Assembly: GCA_041166745.1 (NCBI GenBank)
Contig: JBEEGH010000006.1
Location: 1-64,000, forward strand
DNA from: DASUCS01 sp041166745
Lineage (GTDB): Bacteria; Actinomycetota; Acidimicrobiia; Acidimicrobiales; JACDCH01
Length of the DNA: 64,000 bases
Direction of reading: 5' to 3'
Shown here: in pieces, positions 34,874-42,998 of the stretch
Position numbering within the stretch: position 1 is the first letter of the stretch
Layout of the letters: each line of letters starts with the position of its first letter
Notes under the pieces: generated by a model
What the model saw: only the letters and a program-made list of their open reading frames with translations
What the model was told of the DNA's origin: nothing
Database searches by the model: none
Program-made: the position numbers and the translations under genes

Positions 34874-36579
34874 ACCGCGCCACTCGCGACGCAGGTGTTG
34901 TTCTGCCGTTCGTCGCGCTGTCCATGATCGCGTTGCTGACCGTCGTGGCCATCGTCATCGATCTGGGCGCGACCCGGAGCTTTCGGCGTGACACCCGTCT
35001 GGCGGCCGACGCTGGTGCGACCGCCGGAGCGCTCGGCGTCAAAGACACGACAGGGACGGGCGTGCCCTGCATCACCGCGATGGCGTACGCCTTTCGCGAT
35101 GTCGGAGGCACGCAGCCGTCGTCGGCGGCAATCGCGTCGGCGTGCGGAAGTATGACCGCGACCTGCTCGGGCACCTCGGCACGTACAGCGACCATGACCG
35201 TCGACTCCACCACGATCACCGTGACCAATCCTGTGCCGGACGGCAGTCCGTTGATGGACGGCACGTCGCTCGGCAGCGGAGTGACCCAAGGTGTCAATGC
35301 CACCGTCGACGGTGTGCCGTGCGATCGAGTCGGTGTCCAGATCACGCGACCGCAGCCGAGCTTCTTCCGCGGCATCATGTCGAGCAGTCCGGGCACCTAC
35401 ACCGTGCACAGCGTCGCTCGTTACTCGCCGAACGCCCAGCCCGGCTCGATCCCACCAGCGCTGGTGGCCCTGAATCAGACGGCATGCAAGGCGATCGACG
35501 CGGGGAGCAACGGAAACATCGTGCTCGTGTCGAACAGCGTCGGGCCGGGGATCGCGTACAGCGACTCGAACGGTCCGGGCTGCAGCGGATCGAACGCGAT
35601 CCTGGCGAGCAGAAGCTCGGCGCGCTTGGTCGCCGAGTCTTCGGGAGCAGTCGTCGGCGAGCTCGGTTGGTTCTCCGCACCCGATGCGAACGGTTACAAC
35701 AGTGCCTCGACCACGAACCAGGTGGCACCGGCCACCTTCGGGTCGACGAGCCAGAACTACGTCGGTCGGCTTTTCGCCCGCGACCAACGCGTGACTCGCG
35801 CCAAGGTCGACGACAGGTATCACTGCAAGAACGTTCCGGTCACGGTGCAGACGTTGTGCACCACTACGGACCCGATCCTGGCCCTGCAGGCGTTGGCCGC
35901 CGGCTCGACCGCCTCCGCGCCTTCGGGCTACGCCACCTATTCGGGCGCCTGCGACACCACTGCCGCCGCAATCGTGTTCCCGACGGGCAACCTGTGGGTG
36001 AACTGCCCGACGTTCACCGTGAAGGGCAACTCGTTGCGGATTCCGGGCGGTAGCACCGTCATCTTCAACGGAGCCCTCTCCGTCGAATCCAATGGGACAC
36101 TTCTGGTGAACACGACGGGCAGCACTGACGGAAGTGGCTACCCCGTACCGACAGACGGCTCCAAGCAATCGACGGTGCTCGTGAACTCGACGAGCTCCTC
36201 CGCCGTGAGCATCTCGTCGAACGCGTCGAGCCTTCTCATGGCGCAGACGATGCTCTACAACGGGGGCGGGTTCACGCTGTCGTCGAGCCAATCGATTCAC
36301 TGGACCCCGCCGACAACGGGCGATCTCAAGGGGCTGCTCTACTGGAGTGAGTCGACGCAGCCGTTCTCCATTCAAGGCGGGCCGCAGATCAAGGCGAAGG
36401 GCGTCGTGTTCCACGGCAACGGGCAACTCATCGGCGGCGGCGGTGGCACCATCGACTTGACCAAGGTGCAGATGTGGGTCGACACCATGGCGACCGGCGG
36501 CAGCACGACTGTGCGGCTGGCGGCCGACCCCGAGAACAGCATCACGCTCACAGGTGCGGGCTCGGCGCTCATTCGCTGA
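34870..36579 (+). CDS. TadG-like protein with long extracellular domain
   Basis: 569 aa. The N-terminus (RDAGVVLPFVALSMIALLTVVAIVIDLGATRSFRRD, LAADAGATAGAL) is the Tad/TadG helix and following segment. The remainder is Ser/Thr/Gly/Asn-rich with beta-helix-like strands (LRIPGGSTVIFNGALSVESN, GGPQIKAKGVVFHGNGQL). No von Willebrand A motif (MIDAS DxSxS) is visible, unlike classical TadG. Likely displayed outside the cell with the TadE-like partner, perhaps as a pilus tip or adhesive component (inference). Confidence 0.75.
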   Translation: MNRATRDAGVVLPFVALSMIALLTVVAIVIDLGATRSFRRDTRLAADAGATAGALGVKDTTGTGVPCITAMAYAFRDVGGTQPSSAAIASACGSMTATCSGTSARTATMTVDSTTITVTNPVPDGSPLMDGTSLGSGVTQGVNATVDGVPCDRVGVQITRPQPSFFRGIMSSSPGTYTVHSVARYSPNAQPGSIPPALVALNQTACKAIDAGSNGNIVLVSNSVGPGIAYSDSNGPGCSGSNAILASRSSARLVAESSGAVVGELGWFSAPDANGYNSASTTNQVAPATFGSTSQNYVGRLFARDQRVTRAKVDDRYHCKNVPVTVQTLCTTTDPILALQALAAGSTASAPSGYATYSGACDTTAAAIVFPTGNLWVNCPTFTVKGNSLRIPGGSTVIFNGALSVESNGTLLVNTTGSTDGSGYPVPTDGSKQSTVLVNSTSSSAVSISSNASSLLMAQTMLYNGGGFTLSSSQSIHWTPPTTGDLKGLLYWSESTQPFSIQGGPQIKAKGVVFHGNGQLIGGGGGTIDLTKVQMWVDTMATGGSTTVRLAADPENSITLTGAGSALIR

Positions 36580-36649
36580 GCCACGGTCGCGCCTCGCGAC
36601 CTCGAGCTGCAAGGTTCGCGGGACGCCCAGCGGGGTAAGGGCTCGGGTC

Positions 36650-37189
36650 ATGACGGCCGTGCGCAAGATCGCCGAGATCGCCGAGGCGGCAGAACAGCGT
36701 GTCGACGACATCCGCAGCGAATACGCCCCGGAGGGCGAGCACCCCATCGGGTCGTACGCGGTGCTGCTCGCGACGTACGGCACCATGACCGCGGCACTGG
36801 GTGCGCTGGTGGCGAAGCGGCGCAAGCTGCCGGCGCGATTCGACGGTCGTGACTACGTCCTGCTCGGCGTGGCGACGCAGAAGTTGAGTCGGTTGGTGGC
36901 AAAGGACTCAGTAGGGGCCGCGATACGGGCGCCGTTCACTCGTTTCGAAGGGGCGACGGGCGAGGCCGAGGTGCAGGAGAAGGTGCGTGGCAGTGGTCTC
37001 CGTCACGCCATTGGCGAGCTCGTCACCTGTCCGTTCTGTCTCTCCGTTTGGATCGCGACGATCTTCTCGTTCGGCTTGGTGCTCGCGCCTCGCGCCACTC
37101 GTTTCGCGGCGTCGATCCTCGCGACGGTGACCCTTAGTGACTCGCTGCAGTTCGCGTACGCCCGGGTACAGCGCGCCGAGCACTCATAG
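36650..37189 (+). CDS. DUF1360 membrane protein
   Basis: 179 aa; ATG at 36650 chosen because earlier in-frame sequence is the tail of the TadG gene region. The DUF1360 pattern is clear: GSYAVLLATYGTM (helix 1), KLSRLVAKDSVGAAIRAPF, then GELVTCPFCLSVWIATIFS with the conserved C-P-x-C and a last helix. It is a small inner-membrane protein of unknown role. It overlaps the convergent kinase-like gene by six bases. Confidence 0.8.
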   Translation: MTAVRKIAEIAEAAEQRVDDIRSEYAPEGEHPIGSYAVLLATYGTMTAALGALVAKRRKLPARFDGRDYVLLGVATQKLSRLVAKDSVGAAIRAPFTRFEGATGEAEVQEKVRGSGLRHAIGELVTCPFCLSVWIATIFSFGLVLAPRATRFAASILATVTLSDSLQFAYARVQRAEHS

Positions 37190-37698
37190 ATTCGGCAGCG
37201 TCGACAGCAGTTGGTCGACGATGTCGGGCGGCGGTTCGCTGGCGTCCACCACGACGTTCGCGAGCTCGCCGTAACGGCCGGAGCGAGCCTCGGACTGTTG
37301 AAGGAGCTGCGGTGTCGGGTCCGAGGCGAGTGGGCGATGGCCTGCATGTGCGCCCGGTCGGCAAGTTCCTCGACATCGGCGCGCAACCAGATCACGACGG
37401 AGCGATCGTGCAACCGTGCTCGCAACGATGGGTCGTCCACAACCGACGCCGCCGCGGCGATCACGGCCGGGCGTTGTTCGTCGAGCGCATCCGCGAGCGC
37501 TCGCGCCTCCAGCGCGTGGAGGGCGTCTGGTCCTTCCTCGGCCTGCACTTCGCGCGCCGTGCGGTCTGTCATCGCCGCGAGTTGCATGTCGTTGTCGATG
37601 AATTCGCGCCCTGACCGTTGCGCCAGCAGGCGGCCGACCGTGGTCTTGCCCGAGCCCATGAGCCCGACGAGCACCCAGTGTCGTGACAAGGGTGGCAA
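37184..37698 (-). pseudogene. shikimate-kinase-like P-loop protein, interrupted by a frameshift
   Basis: Reading from TTG at 37698 (or 37689) gives WVLVGLMGSGKTTVGRLL (Walker A), REFIDNDMQLAAMTD and LRARL... up to ELADRAHMQA near 37340. There the frame must shift by one base to continue with GHRPLASDPTPQLLQQSE and end ANVVVDASEPPPDIVDQLL, stop at 37184. Together this is one kinase of about 170 aa, so a base appears lost around 37336-37350. The shikimate-binding GGG motif is AAAASV and the usual FR is LH, so it is a paralogue rather than a confident AroK. Sequencing error or real decay cannot be distinguished here. Confidence 0.7.
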
Positions 37699-37710
37699 TC
37701 AGCGTGCGAG

Positions 37711-38886
37711 CTAGAGACCCGTCCCGTGGGCCTGGTCGCACAGGCGTTGCTCGCCCGGCTTGATCTGGCCGGCGCCGACCCCTTCGAGCGCGGCGAACGG
37801 CCCGCACTCGTTGGTGGTGATCCACACATGGATCATCGGGACCGGTTGCAACTTCACGAATGGCGAACGGCAGTTGCCGCTGCCGTCGGTGAGGCCGGTG
37901 ACGCGTGGCGCGACGGGATCGTCGGTGAAGCAGAGGTTGTCGTGGATGTGCCACTGCGTGAGCGGCCCGCCGATGTCGGGAACGGTGTCGAGCGTCGAGC
38001 CCGGCTTCAGCATGAACATCGCGGCTTCGAGCACGCGCTTGCCGGTGCGCGTGCTGTACACGAGCGCCTCGGGATGATCGGGATCGAGCACCTTGTCGTC
38101 GTCGATGTACGTCCAGTTGATGAGGTGCTCGTCGCCCGTTCCACCGTCACCGATCGTGTGGAAACCCGCGGCCTCCGCGACGGCGGGATCAGACCATTGC
38201 GGCAGGCGAACCAACGTGACGGCCACGAGGTTCTCGGCGCGCGCCTGCTGTTCGGGCGTGACTCCCGCAATGCCGCCGAGGTCGATCGGCTGGGTCGGGT
38301 CGTACCGCTTCACCGGCACGGCCGCGGCGGTATCCGTGAGCGTGGCCTTGCCGTCGACCACCACCACCGACGCGTGGCTGTGACTGTGCACGTGGTTGCC
38401 GGCTTCGATCATCCCGGGCAGCGCGATGGCGACGAGCAGCCCCGCGGAGAAGTTCGCGAGTCTCGGTCGTGCGAAGACCTGACGAGGTCGCCACGCAAAG
38501 GCCCCGGATTCGAGGGCGGCGTACAGCGCGAGCGCCGCGCAGAGCGCGTCAGCGAACTGGATCGGCTCGGCGACATCGAGACCCTCGATGAACGACAGGC
38601 CACTCTTCTTTGCGACGGCCCAGCAAACGACGAGCGCGCCGTTGAGCGCCAAGCCGACGAACGCCAGCCGCCGCGACGGCCATGCGAGCGCGGCGACGCC
38701 CCACGCGACTTGCAGCAGCGCAACGGCGGCGAAGACCTTCGCCGCTTGTGGGTGTTCCGCGTGCGAGCCGATCGCGGCGGCGTGAATCGCTCCTGCACTG
38801 ATCGACGCCGCGCCGGCGATCAACAGCGGTCGTAGGTGATGATCACGAGAAGAGTCCCGCGGTGGTCGTTCGGTGGTCGCGGTCAC
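37711..38886 (-). CDS. multi-TM protein with extracytoplasmic C-terminal domain and His motif
   Basis: 391 aa, GTG start at 38886. About five hydrophobic helices in the first 170 residues are followed by HVHSHSHAS, a likely metal-binding cluster, and a soluble domain of about 200 residues (DLGGIAGVTPEQQARAENLV, EHLINWTYIDDD, QWHIHDNLCF, VWITTNECGPF). I have seen this arrangement in other actinobacterial unknowns. The His cluster and HIHDNLC suggest metal binding; otherwise no function. The kinase-like gene starts 12 bases downstream on the same strand. Confidence 0.65.
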   Translation of the reverse strand: MTATTERPPRDSSRDHHLRPLLIAGAASISAGAIHAAAIGSHAEHPQAAKVFAAVALLQVAWGVAALAWPSRRLAFVGLALNGALVVCWAVAKKSGLSFIEGLDVAEPIQFADALCAALALYAALESGAFAWRPRQVFARPRLANFSAGLLVAIALPGMIEAGNHVHSHSHASVVVVDGKATLTDTAAAVPVKRYDPTQPIDLGGIAGVTPEQQARAENLVAVTLVRLPQWSDPAVAEAAGFHTIGDGGTGDEHLINWTYIDDDKVLDPDHPEALVYSTRTGKRVLEAAMFMLKPGSTLDTVPDIGGPLTQWHIHDNLCFTDDPVAPRVTGLTDGSGNCRSPFVKLQPVPMIHVWITTNECGPFAALEGVGAGQIKPGEQRLCDQAHGTGL

Positions 38887-38928
38887 GCGGGTCCTTCGTT
38901 CTGGGTGCGGCTCAAGGATACGGGGTCA

Positions 38929-39831
38929 TCAGCAGCGAAGCGTTGGCAGCATCGAGCTCGCCGGGCTGGATGACGGCCGAAACCAGACGAAAGGAACGTC
39001 GGCGACGTTGGTCCGCCGGAAGGGAAATGCGAGTTGGCCGAGATACGTCTCGGGCATCGCACCGTCGACGCCATAGCGCTCGGGCCACTCGCCCTTCGGC
39101 ATGTGGAGCGTTCCGAACATCCAGTCGACCAACGGGAGTTGGCCGGCGAAGTTGTTGTGGTACAGCGCAGGGTCGTCGACGTGATGCCAATGGTGGAACT
39201 CGGGTGAGGCGATCAGCCAGCGCAACGGACCGAGCGAGATCCTGACGTTCGCGTGCACGAACAGTCCCTGGGCCCGCTTGATCGCGTAGTGCGCGGCGAT
39301 CGTCGGAACGGTGAAGCCCAGCGCGAGCAACGGCAGTCCGACGGCGAGGCGCGACCCGATGAGATCGACAGGATGTCGACGATTGGGCGCCAGCCAGTCG
39401 AGCACCGGCGACGAGTGGTGCACTCGATGGAAGCGCCATAGACCGGGCCAGTCGTGCTGGGCCCGATGACCCCAGTAGCCCGCGAGCTCGCCGACAACGA
39501 GCGCCTCGACCCACCGCACGAGCGACGACTGGGCCTCCACGAGCGTGCGCATCGGCGCGACCAACCACTCGAGCACCGGCAACGCCACGATCAAGCCGAG
39601 GGCGACGCCGATCGCCGCGATGGCTTCGTCGGCAACGAAGTGCACAGCGTCGGTTCCGAGACCTCCGCGGCGCATCGGCTGCCGGTGCACGGGTCGCATC
39701 CGCTCGAGCGGGATGAACACGCAGCCGAGGATCACGAGCGCAAGCGCAACATCAGGTTGGTACCGCGCCGACGCCACAAAGATCGCGGCTGCACCCGCAG
39801 CCATGAGCACCGATCGGCTTCCCCCGAGCAC
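38929..39831 (-). CDS. sterol desaturase / fatty acid hydroxylase family protein
   Basis: 300 aa, GTG at 39831 (ATG at 39804 possible). The eight-histidine diiron signature is complete: HRAQH at 122-126, HRVHH at 135-139, FVHAN with H193, and HHWHH at 213-217, set among membrane helices. Such integral membrane enzymes insert oxygen into, or desaturate, lipids, sterols or carotenoids. The substrate is not predictable. It follows the SGNH hydrolase gene by 30 bases on the same strand, so both may act on lipids. Confidence 0.88.
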   Translation of the reverse strand: MLGGSRSVLMAAGAAAIFVASARYQPDVALALVILGCVFIPLERMRPVHRQPMRRGGLGTDAVHFVADEAIAAIGVALGLIVALPVLEWLVAPMRTLVEAQSSLVRWVEALVVGELAGYWGHRAQHDWPGLWRFHRVHHSSPVLDWLAPNRRHPVDLIGSRLAVGLPLLALGFTVPTIAAHYAIKRAQGLFVHANVRISLGPLRWLIASPEFHHWHHVDDPALYHNNFAGQLPLVDWMFGTLHMPKGEWPERYGVDGAMPETYLGQLAFPFRRTNVADVPFVWFRPSSSPASSMLPTLRC

Positions 39832-39861
39832 GAGTGTGAGGATCGCGCCGACGGCCGGTGC

Positions 39862-40548
39862 TCAAGATAAAGGCGGCTCGAGATCGAGAGCTTCGCGGAA
39901 GGCCTCCGTCCACCCGGCGTAACCGGTGTCGTTCGGGTGGAAGTGGTCGGCGCTGAACTTGCCCTGCCACGGAGGCCCAGTGTGACTCCAGAGGTCGACG
40001 ACGACGAGATCGTGCTCGGTCGCCAGCGCGGAGATGAGCGCGTTGATGTGAAGGGCGCGACGAGACGCGAGACCCTGTGGCAGGTTCGCCACGCGTGATC
40101 CGGCCGGAAGGCGGCTGGCCAACTCACGCAGTTCGCGCTCCAACCGCCGCTGCGGCGTCGGCACCAGGTCGTTGGCGCCCGCGGCACACGAGACCAGATC
40201 GGCATCGAGCGCGTCGAGCAGCGGGAGCTGCTCTCTGATCACGTCGCGCACGCGTGCTCCGCTGCGGGACAGATTCACCACCCGCCAGGCCGGATCGCGC
40301 TGCTCCCGCAACGCCCGCAGCACCACGAGCACGTAGCCGTGCTCGCGACTCGATGTGCCGATGCCTTGCGCCGTGGAGTCGCCGAGCACGACCCACAGCG
40401 GTCCCGCGGCCTGCGAGGCCGCGTCGTTGTCGGCCGCCCACGCCGCGAGGTAGTCGGCCGTCTGTCGCCGGCGCTCGTCCGCGCCGGGTAGGAACCCGCC
40501 CACCCAGCGGCGCAGCCGATCCACGAGACCGCCGGCGCGCGAGGCCAC
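39862..40548 (-). CDS. SGNH/GDSL hydrolase
   Basis: 228 aa, GTG at 40548. Block I LGDSTAQG (Ser58), block III GANDL and block V DHFHPND (catalytic Asp and His) give a full SGNH triad and oxyanion set. These enzymes cleave esters of lipids, acetylated sugars or thioesters. There is no signal peptide; an amphipathic N-terminus (VDRLRRWVGGFLPG) may associate with the membrane. It lies ten bases downstream of arsI but is likely unrelated to arsenic. Confidence 0.87.
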   Translation of the reverse strand: MASRAGGLVDRLRRWVGGFLPGADERRRQTADYLAAWAADNDAASQAAGPLWVVLGDSTAQGIGTSSREHGYVLVVLRALREQRDPAWRVVNLSRSGARVRDVIREQLPLLDALDADLVSCAAGANDLVPTPQRRLERELRELASRLPAGSRVANLPQGLASRRALHINALISALATEHDLVVVDLWSHTGPPWQGKFSADHFHPNDTGYAGWTEAFREALDLEPPLS

Positions 40549-40557
40549 CGCTACTGA

Positions 40558-41019
40558 CTAGCAGCAGCGAGCGGCGGCTTCGGGTACCGAGGCGCAGCCG
40601 AGCTCGTCCTTCGCGTCGGCGAGTTTGTCGGACACATGGGCGGTGGACTGGCCGAAGCTGTCGGTGTCCTCGAGGACGGTGTAGATCTCCCACGAACCGT
40701 CAGGCCCGTCGACCCACACCTTGTCCTGCTTCGCGAAGCAGCAGGTGCCGTTCTCCTCGACGGTCGAGACACCTTCGCCGGTGAGGCGGGCTTGGTGCGC
40801 CGTGACCTCGTCGGTCGACATGACCTCGACGCCGAGGTGGTTGAGGCGGCTGTCGGCGCCGGCCTTCTCGAACAGCACGAGCTTCAGCGGCGGATCGGCG
40901 ATGGCGAAGTTGGCGTAGCCCGGCTTGCGCTTGTTGGGCTCGGTGGCGAAGAGCTTCGAGTAGAAGCCGACCGCCTCATCGATGTCGGGAACATTGAGGG
41001 CGAGCTGGAGCCGTGACAT
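40558..41019 (-). CDS. arsI: ArsI/CadI-type vicinal-oxygen-chelate protein (organoarsenical lyase family)
   Basis: 153 aa from ATG at 41019, fixed by GGAGGA. The VOC fold shows Q5, H61 (NHLGVEV) and E111 (WEIYTV) as likely metal ligands, and the vicinal thiols C93-C94 in GTCCFAKQDKVWV that bind trivalent arsenic in ArsI. ArsI breaks the carbon-arsenic bond of methylarsenite and aromatic arsenicals; CadI in mycobacteria is a related cadmium-induced protein. Its divergence from arsR across a dyad operator supports the arsenic role. A second CC pair ends the protein. Confidence 0.8.
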   Translation of the reverse strand: MSRLQLALNVPDIDEAVGFYSKLFATEPNKRKPGYANFAIADPPLKLVLFEKAGADSRLNHLGVEVMSTDEVTAHQARLTGEGVSTVEENGTCCFAKQDKVWVDGPDGSWEIYTVLEDTDSFGQSTAHVSDKLADAKDELGCASVPEAAARCC

Positions 41020-41038
41020 GCGTTGGGTCCTCCGGTAG

Positions 41039-41090
41039 ATTGACCGATGTCGATACATCGACTCTTGCAAATGTATCGACATCTGTCAAT
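41039..41090. promoter_or_regulatory. ArsR operator: 20-bp inverted repeat between arsI and arsR
   Basis: 41039-41058 and 41071-41090 are reverse complements with one mismatch around a 12-base spacer. Each arm holds the core CGATACAT / ATGTATCG. The dyad carries TTGACA/TTGACC at its ends, overlapping likely -35 boxes for both genes, so an ArsR bound here would repress both directions. A possible arsR promoter is TTGCAA (41065-41070), 17 bases, AATAGG (41088-41093). Confidence 0.75.
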
Positions 41091-41114
41091 AGGTGTTCCG
41101 AGAGGGGAGCAATC

Positions 41115-41456
41115 GTGGCGACGAAGCGGACGGCACTGATCGAGCTGGATGCGGGTGTCTGCTGCGCGCCGCTGCTGGCCGCGCCCTTGGCCGACGACGA
41201 AGCGGCCGAGCTGGCCAAGGTCTTCGCCGCCCTCGGTGATCCGGTTCGTCTTCGGTTGCTGAGCCTCGTCGCGGCCGGCGGGGAGGTCTGCTCGTGCGAT
41301 CTCGAGGTGCCGCTCGGGAAGTCGCAGCCGACGATCAGCCACCACACGAAGGCGCTGGCCGATGCTGGTCTGCTGGTCGGCGAGAAGCGCGGCCGCTGGA
41401 TGATGTGGCGTGTCGTACCCGATCGGGTCGAGGCGCTCCGCGCCGCCCTGGCCTGA
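41115..41456 (+). CDS. arsR: ArsR-family metalloregulator
   Basis: 113 aa from GTG at 41115 with GAGGGGAG upstream. Winged-helix core: VFAALGDPVRLRLLSLV, then the recognition helix KSQPTISHHTKALADAGLL. Thiols at C16-C17 near the N-terminus and C59-S-C61 (EVCSCDL) could form an As(III) or Cd/Pb site; C-x-C at this place is like ArsR/CmtR. It should repress arsI and itself (and the downstream aquaporin) until metal binds. The aquaporin gene starts nine bases after its stop. Confidence 0.9.
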   Translation: MATKRTALIELDAGVCCAPLLAAPLADDEAAELAKVFAALGDPVRLRLLSLVAAGGEVCSCDLEVPLGKSQPTISHHTKALADAGLLVGEKRGRWMMWRVVPDRVEALRAALA

Positions 41457-41465
41457 TCATTCGTC

Positions 41466-42170
41466 ATGGCTCGTGACCTCGCCCGCAAGGCGACGGCGGA
41501 AGCCGTCGGCACCGCGCTTCTCGTCGCCGTTGTTGTTGGCTCGGGCATCTCTGCTCAACGCCTTTCGCCGAACGACGTCGGACTCGAATTGCTCGAGAAC
41601 AGCATCGCCACGGGCGCCGGCCTGATCGCGCTGATCCTTGCGTTCGGTCCCGTGTCCGGCGCGCACTTCAACCCAGTGGTGAGCGTGGCTGACCGAGTTC
41701 TCGGTGGTCTGACCACGAGAGAGCTCGTCGCCTATGTGCCGGCGCAAGTCTTCGGCGGATGCGTGGGCGCGGTCGTCGCCAACGTGATGTTCGAGCTCGA
41801 CGCGATCGCATGGTGCACGCACACGCGATCGAGCGGTGGTTTGTGGCTCGGCGAGGTCGTTGCCACGTTCGGACTGCTCATGGTGATCCTCGGTGTGGTC
41901 CGGAGCGGGCGAGCCTCGACCGCGCCCTTCGCGGTCGGCGGCTACATCGCCGCCGCCTACTGGTTCACGAGCTCGACGTCGTTCGCCAATCCCGCGGTCA
42001 CCGTTGCCCGGTCGCTGACGGACACGTTCACGGGGATCCGACCATCATCCGTTCCGATGTTCGTTGTCGCCCAGGTCGGCGGCGGCAGCGCCGCGCTCGC
42101 ACTCGCGCGTTTCCTGTATCCGAACATTGTCGCCGACGACATCGTCGTCCCCCACGACGAGGTCGCGTGA
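41466..42170 (+). CDS. aquaporin / aquaglyceroporin (AqpS-like)
   Basis: 234 aa, six membrane helices and the two half-helix motifs: GAHFNPVVS (NPV instead of NPA) and FANPAVTVARSL. MIP channels inside ars operons move As(III) or methylated and organic arsenicals out of the cell. The gene is co-directional with and close to arsR, so it is probably repressed by it. The NPV variant in the first motif is noted but occurs in related channels. Confidence 0.88.
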   Translation: MARDLARKATAEAVGTALLVAVVVGSGISAQRLSPNDVGLELLENSIATGAGLIALILAFGPVSGAHFNPVVSVADRVLGGLTTRELVAYVPAQVFGGCVGAVVANVMFELDAIAWCTHTRSSGGLWLGEVVATFGLLMVILGVVRSGRASTAPFAVGGYIAAAYWFTSSTSFANPAVTVARSLTDTFTGIRPSSVPMFVVAQVGGGSAALALARFLYPNIVADDIVVPHDEVA

Positions 42171-42206
42171 TGCCCGGCAAGCGCTACGCGGATGGGAGCC
42201 CGACGA

Positions 42207-42902
42207 TCAGGCAAACAGCGCGTCGAGGACGGGTCGCCCGTCGGGCGGAGCATCAACGCCGAGCCACACACCCCGCGCGTCGACGGTGATGCTGAACGAG
42301 AAGAACGCGCAGCACTCGGCCTCCCTCGCCGCGAGGTCAGCGATCGTTGCCGCCACGTCAGGATCGGTGTCGAAGCGCAGTCGCATGCCGGTCGTCGTCG
42401 GCTCGCGCTCGGTGGCGCGACCGAGCAACTCCGTCCACGCGCTCGAACGATCGGCCATCGCGTCGGATGACAACGTGCACACGATCGGTGTCGAGAGGTC
42501 GGCGTCGCAGCCGCATCCGGGTCCGCAGCGGTCGGTGGGCTCGAGCGAGGCCAGCGACACACGCAGATGCTCGAGTTGCGCGGCGAACCCGTTCAGGTCA
42601 GAGAGTTGCTGACGAACATCACTCACCTTGTCGTCAAGAAGCACACGCAACCGGTTCTGTACGGGTGCGCACGGTCCGTCGGCCCACAGCGCGACGAGCT
42701 CGGCGATGTCGTCGAGCGACAGACCCATCTGCTTCGCCCTGGCGATGAACCCCAAACGCTCCAGCGCGGTGTCGTCGTACACGCGGTAGCCGGCGCTGGT
42801 CCGGTCGGGGTCGGGCAGGAGCCCCACGGATTCGTAGTAGCGCAGGGTGGAAGCTGCGAACCCCGTCCGGCGGGCCAGCTCGGAGATTCGGTAAGAGCTC
42901 AT
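42207..42902 (-). CDS. MerR-family regulator with Cys-rich region and C-terminal domain
   Basis: 231 aa from ATG at 42902. The N-terminal MerR HTH (YRISELARRTGFAASTLRYYESVGLL, GYRVYDD) is followed by the dimer helix. C78 (DGPCAPV), C126/C130/C132 (CGPGCGC) and a later ECC offer metal sites. The C-terminal about 80 residues (DPDVAATIADLAAREAECCAFF) form an extra domain seen in some actinobacterial MerR proteins. It probably senses a metal or thiol-reactive compound and controls its own promoter; no other target lies next to it. Converges on the aquaporin gene, 36 bases apart. Confidence 0.85.
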   Translation of the reverse strand: MSSYRISELARRTGFAASTLRYYESVGLLPDPDRTSAGYRVYDDTALERLGFIARAKQMGLSLDDIAELVALWADGPCAPVQNRLRVLLDDKVSDVRQQLSDLNGFAAQLEHLRVSLASLEPTDRCGPGCGCDADLSTPIVCTLSSDAMADRSSAWTELLGRATEREPTTTGMRLRFDTDPDVAATIADLAAREAECCAFFSFSITVDARGVWLGVDAPPDGRPVLDALFA

Positions 42903-42916
42903 GACCGGACGGTACG

Positions 42917-42940
42917 CCTTCAAGTCGACTCGAAGGTCAA
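42917..42940 (-). promoter_or_regulatory. MerR-type operator/promoter for the merR-family gene
   Basis: 42917-42936 is a 20-bp palindrome (9 of 10 pairs) beginning CCTTC...GAAGG, with a TTGACC -35 box overlapping its edge (42935-42940 on the minus strand) and a TACCGT -10-like hexamer about 19-20 bases on. A long spacer filled by a dyad is the classical MerR arrangement, 15 bases before the ATG. Confidence 0.6.
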
Positions 42941-42998
42941 GCCCACTGGGGAACGGAACAATTCAACCCAGCAGGCCTGGCCGGCGGTCCATCGTCGC

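Noticed and set aside
34012..36825. 937-codon open frame on the minus strand
   Set aside because: It is the antisense of the anti-sigma-like, TadE and TadG genes, rich in Arg, Gly and Val-Asp repeats from high-GC shadowing, with no recognisable domain.
40558..40570. selenocysteine codon at the Cys-rich end of ArsI
   Set aside because: The frame ends in TAG, not TGA, and no downstream coding extension is seen.
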